From Syntrophales bacterium (GTDB lineage Bacteria; Desulfobacterota; Syntrophia; Syntrophales; UBA2210), in assembly GCA_030655735.1 (NCBI GenBank), contig JAUSPK010000153.1, positions 1 through 10,655 on the forward strand: a stretch of 10,655 bases of DNA, given 5' to 3'. The notes beneath the pieces are model-generated. The model was given only the letters and a program-made list of their open reading frames with translations, ran no database searches and had not been told where the DNA came from. Of this stretch, positions 5,969-10,655 are shown one piece after another. The position numbers were made by a program, and so were the translations under genes. Position 1 is the stretch's first letter. The number at the start of each line of letters is the position of its first letter.

Positions 5969-6814
5969 CTATCCGATGAACGAGTAATAGATGGACTGCC
6001 CGACGGCCCACAGCAGGACCCCCGCGGTCAGCACGATACAGGTTATCGCAAGGACGCGGTGGAGATGGTTCTCTGTGCGCTTTTCACGATACCCCAGGAG
6101 AAAGCCCAAAAGAATTCCCGAGGCTATCCCGCCCCCATGCCCCCAGTTGTTGATCCCGGGGATCATGAAGCCAAACAGTGCAAGGCCCATGACCCACCCC
6201 ATGACCTGCCGGTAGATTGCCTGTCCGTAGATCCCACCCCTGCTTTTTCCGTAGTAGAGCGTCGCGCCGATAAGGCCGCAGACACTGGCGGAGGCCCCGA
6301 TGGTCAGGGGGACACCGGCGAGATATGAGAGGTAGAATCCCGCTATCCCGGTCAGTGTGTATATGGTGAAGAAACGGTAGAGGCCATATTCATTCAGGAC
6401 GAAGATTCCCAGCTGCCTCAGGGCCAGCATGTTAAATACGATATGGAGCAGCCCCCCGTGGAGATAGGAGGCCGACAGGAGTGTCCACCAGCCGTGGAGT
6501 CTGTCTATGGGCAGGGTTCCCGTCGCCCCCAGAAGCATGAGGCTGCGATTGGAGGGGGAGAGGAAAGCAAGGGGGTTGGCGGACAGACCAAGCCCCCGCG
6601 GATTCAGCAGGAGGGCAAAGACGTAGAAGGCCACATTGACATAGATGATGAGATTGATCATGTCATAGGGGTCACTCAGGAGATTTGAGGGGAGGGCCAG
6701 CTTCCACCCCGAGCCCGGCCGAGAGAGTCCGCAATAGGGGCAGACCGGCTCGCCACGGTTTATGAGCTTCCTGCAGTTGGGACAGAGTATGGATTTTTTC
6801 TCTGAACGGTCCAT
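5969..6814 (-). CDS. Rhomboid-family intramembrane serine protease with N-terminal zinc ribbon
   Basis: This 281-residue membrane protein begins with a small zinc ribbon, CPNC (11-14) and CPYC (25-28), followed by a rhomboid domain. Rhomboids cleave transmembrane helices with a Ser-His dyad inside the membrane. Visible hallmarks are HGGLLHIVFNML (119-130, with His119, His124 and Asn128), GASASVCGLIGA around catalytic Ser175, and catalytic His226 in NNWGHGGG. About six to seven hydrophobic segments span residues 52-280, and the tail helix near 253-277 is very hydrophobic. The ATG at 6814 is preceded by GGAAGGA at 6-nt spacing. A frame extending to 7246 runs antiparallel-free but inside the traB coding sequence and gives a low-complexity, non-rhomboid N terminus, so it is rejected. 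The gene lies 17 bp after traB and 17 bp before thyX, most likely in one transcript. Substrates are unknown. Confidence 0.93.
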   Translation of the reverse strand: MDRSEKKSILCPNCRKLINRGEPVCPYCGLSRPGSGWKLALPSNLLSDPYDMINLIIYVNVAFYVFALLLNPRGLGLSANPLAFLSPSNRSLMLLGATGTLPIDRLHGWWTLLSASYLHGGLLHIVFNMLALRQLGIFVLNEYGLYRFFTIYTLTGIAGFYLSYLAGVPLTIGASASVCGLIGATLYYGKSRGGIYGQAIYRQVMGWVMGLALFGFMIPGINNWGHGGGIASGILLGFLLGYREKRTENHLHRVLAITCIVLTAGVLLWAVGQSIYYSFIG

Positions 6815-6831
6815 GGTGCGTCCTTCCGATT

Positions 6832-7992
6832 CTAATTCAGAAATCGCATCATCAGCGGGATGGCGAGAAATGTTCCGATAGAGCTGCCGATATTGACGAA
6901 GACTATCAGGAGCAGTATGCGGGTAATCTTGTTGTGCCAGAAACCACTGACCGAGGCTATGTCCGTCTTCAGGTCCATAAAATCTTTCACCTGCGGCCTT
7001 TTCAGGGCGGCCTCCGTGAGACCAGCGACCCATCCGGCCGCTATCATCGGATTGAGCGAGGTCAGGGGCGCGGCCGCTATGGAGGCGAGGATCGTCAGCG
7101 GATGGGCCAGGACTGCCAGGGCCCCCAGACCCGCGAGGGTGCCGTTTACCAGAAACCACCATTTGATCATATTCAGGCTCGCCTCGCTCCCCGAGTGGAA
7201 AAACCCCGCGACGATGATCCCAATGACGGCAAGGGAGATCCCCCATCCTATGAACCGCCCCACCACGCCCTTCGGCGGGACCTCGCTTAAGGCCGCAAGG
7301 TCTGTGTCTCTGCCCAGATTCTTCAATATCCCCGGCACATGACCGGCCCCCACAATCGCGACTATCTTGTCACCCGGCGCATCGTCGATGGAGCGGGCCA
7401 GAAACAGGTCCCTCTCATCGATCAGCGTGGCCTTGATCTCCGGCAGCTCCTTGCCGAACGTCTGGAGGGCCAGCTCCAGGGCGTCACGCTCCTTCAGTTT
7501 TTCTATGTCTTCTTCACTGATCTCTTCATCGATAAAGAGGGAGGAGATCAACTCAAAGATAAAGCGCAGCTTCCTGAAAAACCTCATATTCTGCCACGTT
7601 CTCTTCAGCGTGGTGCGGATGTCGCGGTCGGCCAGGACGATTCTCGCCCCGGTCTCTTCCGCCTTCTTGATCGCGCGTATCATCTCCTCGCCGGGGTTGA
7701 TCTTGAACCTCTCCGCGAGTTTCTTCTGAAACGACGCCATGATAAGCTGCGACAGGAGGAGCGAGGTTCGCTTCTGGCGGATGATCTTCAGGATATCCAT
7801 CTCCTCCCAGTCCGTCTTCTGCATGATCGCGTCATACCTGGACTGGCACAGCTCCACGCATACGGTATCGGGCCGCTCCTCCTCGATGACCTTCTCTACC
7901 AGCTCGGCACTGTCCCGGGAGACGTGCGCTGTCCCGACGAGGATGATCTCTCTGTCGTCTGTTTTTATGCGATGTATATTATTGTTATCCAT
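6832..7992 (-). CDS. TraB/PrgY-family membrane protein (TraB domain plus C-terminal membrane region)
   Basis: This 386-residue protein has a TraB/GumN/Tiki-type domain in its N-terminal 230 residues: VGTAHVS (19-25) with the first GX2H motif, conserved Glu47 in VCVELC, ADRDIRTTLKR (121-131), and a second GX2H in VGAGHVPGI (214-222). The rest (about 244-380) is four or so hydrophobic helices with the family's conserved HPLT, AAPLTSLNP and GWVAGLTEA segments. Enterococcal TraB/PrgY limits pheromone activity, and the related Tiki proteins are metalloproteases; the role of bacterial chromosomal copies is not established. The start at 7992 (MDNNN) fits the family N terminus, although no strong Shine-Dalgarno precedes it. 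A longer frame to 8118 adds 42 unlike residues and would run into the divergent gene. It is the first gene of the traB-rhomboid-thyX run. Confidence 0.92.
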   Translation of the reverse strand: MDNNNIHRIKTDDREIILVGTAHVSRDSAELVEKVIEEERPDTVCVELCQSRYDAIMQKTDWEEMDILKIIRQKRTSLLLSQLIMASFQKKLAERFKINPGEEMIRAIKKAEETGARIVLADRDIRTTLKRTWQNMRFFRKLRFIFELISSLFIDEEISEEDIEKLKERDALELALQTFGKELPEIKATLIDERDLFLARSIDDAPGDKIVAIVGAGHVPGILKNLGRDTDLAALSEVPPKGVVGRFIGWGISLAVIGIIVAGFFHSGSEASLNMIKWWFLVNGTLAGLGALAVLAHPLTILASIAAAPLTSLNPMIAAGWVAGLTEAALKRPQVKDFMDLKTDIASVSGFWHNKITRILLLIVFVNIGSSIGTFLAIPLMMRFLN

Positions 7993-8116
7993 TGGTATGT
8001 GTATCGGCAAGCAGAAACCGAGGAAAGGGAATATCAATATTAGCCGTGATTGTAAAGGAAAATCCAGGGTTGTTTCCCCTTGCCCATGCGCCCCCGGCAG
8101 GGTATAAGGGGCGGTC
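7993..8116. promoter_or_regulatory. Divergent promoter region between traB and rlmD
   Basis: This 124-bp gap must hold start signals for both directions. On the - strand TTTACA (8056-8051) is followed 17 bp later by TATTCC (8033-8028), a moderate sigma70-like candidate for traB. On the + strand TTGCCC (8080-8085) and TATAAG (8103-8108) are 17 bp apart, but transcription would then start almost at the rlmD ATG and would exclude the AAGGGG ribosome site, so this pair is doubtful. No operator palindrome or riboswitch was recognised. Confidence 0.3.
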
Positions 8117-9295
8117 ATGGATCAGAGCGTGTGCGCGGGAGACATCATTGAGGTATCTATCGGTACGATAGCCTTCGGGGGGAGCGGCGTCGGACGCGTC
8201 GGCCCCATGGTCGTATTCGTCCCCTTCACCGCGGTCGGAGATGTCGTCGAGGCGAAGATCGTGAAGGTGAAGAAAAACTATCTCACGGGGGAGATCGTAA
8301 AGATCCTCTCCGCGTCCCCCGACCGGGCCGATCCGGTCTGTCCGTACTTTTCCCTGTGCGGGGGGTGCCAGTACCAGCACCTGTCATACGAAGTTCAGCT
8401 GCGGACCAAAGAACGGCAGGTCACGGAGTCCTTTGAGAGGATAGGGAAGATCGCCGATCCTCCGGTAGAGACCATCATCCCCTCGCCGCTGCCCTTGGGC
8501 TACCGGGGGAAGGCTGAGTTTCACGGCATCCCCGCCCCCGGCGGAGGCTTTCACCTGGGGTTCATGGACACGGAGGGGGGAGGGCTTGTCGATATCGGGC
8601 GGTGCGATATCGTCGATGAATCCATCAACACCGAGTACGTCAGGCTCCGGGAAAGAATCGCCTCCGGAAAGATCCCCTCACACCGCACGAGGTACATCCT
8701 CTGGTCCGGGGTTTCTTATCCCTCGGAGTCATATATCACCCGAACCGTCGGGGAGAAGAACCTGGTTGTTTCCAGCAGCGGTTTCTTCCAGGGGAATGCA
8801 TCCCTGGTGGAGACCCTGACGCAGCATGTTGTCGAGATGTGTGACCTGAAAGAATCCGACAGGGTCCTCGATGCCTGCTGCGGCTGCGGCCTCTTTTCGC
8901 TCTTTATCGCCCCCCGCGTCCGGGAGGTGTTCGGCATAGAGATCAACGGCGCGGCCGTTAGCTGCGCGACGCGCAACGCCAAGAATCACGGTATCACCAA
9001 CGCCCGGTTCCAGAGGGGGGATATGGAGGGCATCCTGAACAGACTGGCGAGGGAGGACGCCCAGGTTGATACCGTCCTGTTAGACCCGCCTCGGGTCGGA
9101 TGCACCGAAAAAACCCTCTCGGCCATCGACCGCCTGCAGCCGGAGAGGATCGTCTACGTATCTTGTAACCCGGCCACGCAGGCCCGCGATGTACGGCGCC
9201 TGACCGACAAGGGGTTTCGCCTCGAGACGCTCCAGCCGATCGACATGTTCCCCCAGACACAGCATATCGAGGTCATCGCGGCACTGGCCAGATAA
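8117..9295 (+). CDS. rlmD: RlmD/RumA-type 23S rRNA (uracil-5-)-methyltransferase with 4Fe-4S cluster
   Basis: This 392-residue cytoplasmic enzyme should transfer methyl from S-adenosylmethionine to C5 of a uridine in RNA. A TRAM RNA-binding domain occupies about residues 5-62 (GSGVGR, VVFVPFTAVGD). The iron-sulfur cysteines are Cys75, Cys81, Cys84 and probably Cys163. The methyltransferase fold follows: FFQGN (223-227), SAM loop LDACCGCGLFS (251-261), acidic Glu275 in FGIEIN, LLDPPR with Asp323, nucleophile Cys350 in VSCNP, and the general base Glu385 in QTQHIEV. All catalytic residues are present. The ATG has AAGGGG 5 nt upstream. It stands alone on the + strand, divergent from traB and convergent with the acyl-CoA dehydrogenase gene. 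The exact target position (U1939 as in E. coli RlmD, or another uridine) cannot be told from sequence, because paralogues such as RlmC, RlmCD and TrmA share these motifs; the four-Cys cluster argues against TrmA. Confidence 0.92.
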   Translation: MDQSVCAGDIIEVSIGTIAFGGSGVGRVGPMVVFVPFTAVGDVVEAKIVKVKKNYLTGEIVKILSASPDRADPVCPYFSLCGGCQYQHLSYEVQLRTKERQVTESFERIGKIADPPVETIIPSPLPLGYRGKAEFHGIPAPGGGFHLGFMDTEGGGLVDIGRCDIVDESINTEYVRLRERIASGKIPSHRTRYILWSGVSYPSESYITRTVGEKNLVVSSSGFFQGNASLVETLTQHVVEMCDLKESDRVLDACCGCGLFSLFIAPRVREVFGIEINGAAVSCATRNAKNHGITNARFQRGDMEGILNRLAREDAQVDTVLLDPPRVGCTEKTLSAIDRLQPERIVYVSCNPATQARDVRRLTDKGFRLETLQPIDMFPQTQHIEVIAALAR

Positions 9296-9310
9296 CGACC
9301 GTTACCACGA

Positions 9311-9390
9311 TCATTTCGAAGAAGCGTTAGCGACTGAGAAATCTTAAAATCCACCCTGACGGGTACTATAGCTCCCTGCGGTCGAGATGA
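9311..9390. repeat. Degenerate palindromic repeat between convergent genes
   Basis: TCATTTCGA (9311-9319) and TCGAGATGA (9382-9390) are inverted copies with one mismatch. Inside the left arm is GAGAAATCTT, whose partner on the right (ATAGCTCC) is decayed. From memory, palindromes with TCATTTCGA, GAGAAATC and a mirrored right half are scattered through many bacterial genomes; this looks like a worn member. It fills most of the 112-bp gap between the rlmD and dehydrogenase stops and could serve as a weak two-way terminator, although there is no T-run. Confidence 0.5.
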
Positions 9391-9407
9391 CAGTTCTTGA
9401 TTGAACG

Positions 9408-10655
9408 CTACTCGTATATCTTTTCGTCCGCGGCGCCCGCCTCCTCGGCATCGGCCTCAAAGTCGCGCGCGAGACGGCCCTTCTTCTCCATCAGGAATTC
9501 CCGGTACCACTCGTGCGCCACGATCATGGACATCACCTCGCTGGTGCCGGTCCATATGGAGGCGAGACGGACATCCCGGAATATGCGCTCTATCGGGAAG
9601 ATATTGGTGTAGCCGATCCCCCCGACGACCTGCATCGAGTTGTGGACGGCCTTCTGGCACGACTCCGTTATGAACTTCTTCGATTCGGATACCATGCGGC
9701 GGATGCGGTGCATATCGATCCCCGCATCGACGGCGCGTGCCGTCGCGTACCCCATCGCCCGGGCCGCGTCGAGGAGCATGACCGCCTCGGCAATCTGGAA
9801 ACTCACCCCCTCAAACTGCGCGATGATTTGCCCGAAGGCCTTCCGGCGCGAGGTATAGTTGGTGGCTATATCGACGGCGGGACGGGCCGCACCGATGGTC
9901 ATCACGGCCGTACCGAGCCGCTCCGGGATCATCATGGTGTTGAAGACGTCATAGGCCCCGTGCAGCTTTCCGACCACATTCTCCTTCGGCACCTTTACGT
10001 CCTTGAATACGAGGCGTGCGGTCCCGCCTCCCCGGCATCCCATCAGGCCGTACTGGTATTTCGTTTCTACCCCCGGCCCACGATCCACGATCAGTGCCGA
10101 AAGGGCCTGCTGCGGGTTGGCGGCGTCCGGATCGGTTTTCGCGTACAGCAGGAAGAAGTCCGCCCCCTCTCCGCCGACGATAAAGCGCTTCTGGCCGTTC
10201 ACGAGAAAATGATCACCTTTGTCCTCGGCTATCGTGGTGGCCCCGAAGAAATCGGAGCCGCCCCGCGGTTCGGTCAGGCACTCCGCGGCGAAGATCTCAC
10301 CCTTCAGAAGGGGTTTGACGTATTTCTCCTTCTGCTCGTCCGTGCCGTGCTGGACGATGGCATCGCACACCAGTTCCGCCCCCACGCCGAAGACGCAGGC
10401 GAATTCATACCCGAGCGTCCCGATCTCCTCCAGGATGGTAATGGTCGTCACCCAGTCCATCCCCCTGCCGCCCCACTTTTTAGGATAGCGGCACCCCAGC
10501 AGGTTCCTGCGCCCGGCCTCCCGGAGAAACTCCTTCGGAAACTTGATTTCATCCTTGTCCATGTCCAGGATCATCTGTCGGGGGACCCATTTCACCAGGT
10601 CACGCGCCTCATCCCGTATCTTGATCTGTTCTTCCGTCAGCAGGTAATCGAACAT
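9408..10655 (-). CDS. Acyl-CoA dehydrogenase (FAD-dependent)
   Basis: This 415-residue flavoprotein has the full acyl-CoA dehydrogenase architecture: an N-terminal helical domain (about 1-120), a middle beta domain starting with AAECLTEPRGGSD (123-135) and NGQKRFIVGGEGADFF (153-168), and a C-terminal helical domain with SRRKAFGQ (269-276) and QVVGGIGYT (342-350). It oxidises an acyl-CoA thioester to the enoyl-CoA and passes electrons to electron-transfer flavoprotein. At the usual catalytic Glu position of medium- and short-chain enzymes (YEGTSE) it has WTGTSE (368-373), so that Glu is a Thr. Glu245 in PERLG lies where isovaleryl- and long-chain enzymes place their base and is a candidate. 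The chain length or substrate cannot be assigned. The ATG is at the last three bases of the window, so its ribosome site and any upstream start are not visible; MFDYLLTEEQ is a typical N terminus. The gene converges on rlmD. Confidence 0.95.
   Translation of the reverse strand: MFDYLLTEEQIKIRDEARDLVKWVPRQMILDMDKDEIKFPKEFLREAGRRNLLGCRYPKKWGGRGMDWVTTITILEEIGTLGYEFACVFGVGAELVCDAIVQHGTDEQKEKYVKPLLKGEIFAAECLTEPRGGSDFFGATTIAEDKGDHFLVNGQKRFIVGGEGADFFLLYAKTDPDAANPQQALSALIVDRGPGVETKYQYGLMGCRGGGTARLVFKDVKVPKENVVGKLHGAYDVFNTMMIPERLGTAVMTIGAARPAVDIATNYTSRRKAFGQIIAQFEGVSFQIAEAVMLLDAARAMGYATARAVDAGIDMHRIRRMVSESKKFITESCQKAVHNSMQVVGGIGYTNIFPIERIFRDVRLASIWTGTSEVMSMIVAHEWYREFLMEKKGRLARDFEADAEEAGAADEKIYE

Noticed and set aside
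5313..5987. Open frame on the + strand opposite thyX (224 codons)
   Set aside because: It is antisense to a recognised enzyme, with unremarkable composition and no family signature.
6815..7246. N-terminal extension of the rhomboid gene
   Set aside because: It is in frame, but it is encoded within the traB gene in another frame, is low-complexity, and the ATG at 6814 has its own ribosome site and starts the zinc ribbon.
7339..8043. Open frame on the + strand opposite the traB-family gene (234 codons)
   Set aside because: It is a shadow of the TraB domain coding sequence with no supporting motif.
7993..8118. N-terminal extension of the traB-family gene
   Set aside because: The 42 extra residues do not look like the family, occupy the whole divergent promoter gap and would overlap the rlmD start.

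Overview
The window carries eight protein-coding genes with short gaps between them and about 55-60% GC by eye. The gene set is a PAS-rich two-component system ending in an HD-GYP protein, a flavin-dependent thymidylate synthase, a RumA-type RNA methyltransferase and an acyl-CoA dehydrogenase. With the short palindromic repeats, it suggests a Gram-negative, probably anaerobic bacterium of the Desulfobacterota (deltaproteobacterial) or a neighbouring phylum. That placement is inference from gene content; no marker gene settles it.

Layout. Positions 3-4355 (+) are a signalling block: the 3' part of a HisKA_2-type histidine kinase, a soluble kinase with five PAS domains 4 bp downstream of it, and a response regulator with a receiver domain fused to an HD-GYP cyclic-di-GMP phosphodiesterase. 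The regulator gene is bracketed by two copies of a 116-117 bp miniature inverted-repeat element in opposite orientation (3170-3286 and 4369-4484). Between the first copy and the regulator lies an inverted pair of REP-like palindromes (3305-3361). Positions 4494-7992 (-) are a tight three-gene run, read traB-family gene, then rhomboid protease with a zinc ribbon, then a double-domain ThyX, with 17-bp gaps. Divergent from it at 8117-9295 (+) is a 23S rRNA uracil methyltransferase gene (RlmD/RumA type). A degenerate palindromic repeat separates this from a convergent acyl-CoA dehydrogenase gene (9408-10655, -), whose ATG is at the last bases of the window.

How the parts work together. The two kinases probably feed phosphate to the HD-GYP regulator, linking PAS-sensed signals to c-di-GMP hydrolysis. 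TraB-family and rhomboid proteins are both membrane proteins and may share a membrane or protein quality-control role; their pairing with thyX may be only transcriptional. RlmD and the dehydrogenase are ordinary RNA-modification and fatty-acid or acyl-CoA functions.

The most notable non-gene signals are the two inverted miniature elements with perfect 24-bp terminal repeats, each end itself a small hairpin, and the REP pair, in which the 5' GTAGC and the loop are conserved while the stems differ. Both point to REP/RAYT-type (Y1 transposase-associated) repeats active in this genome. The most notable gene is the double ThyX, whose signature motif is divided between its two halves. I found no RNA gene, CRISPR array or complete transposase, and no gene-free stretch longer than 300 bases; the largest, 3160-3386, is filled by the first miniature element and the REP pair.
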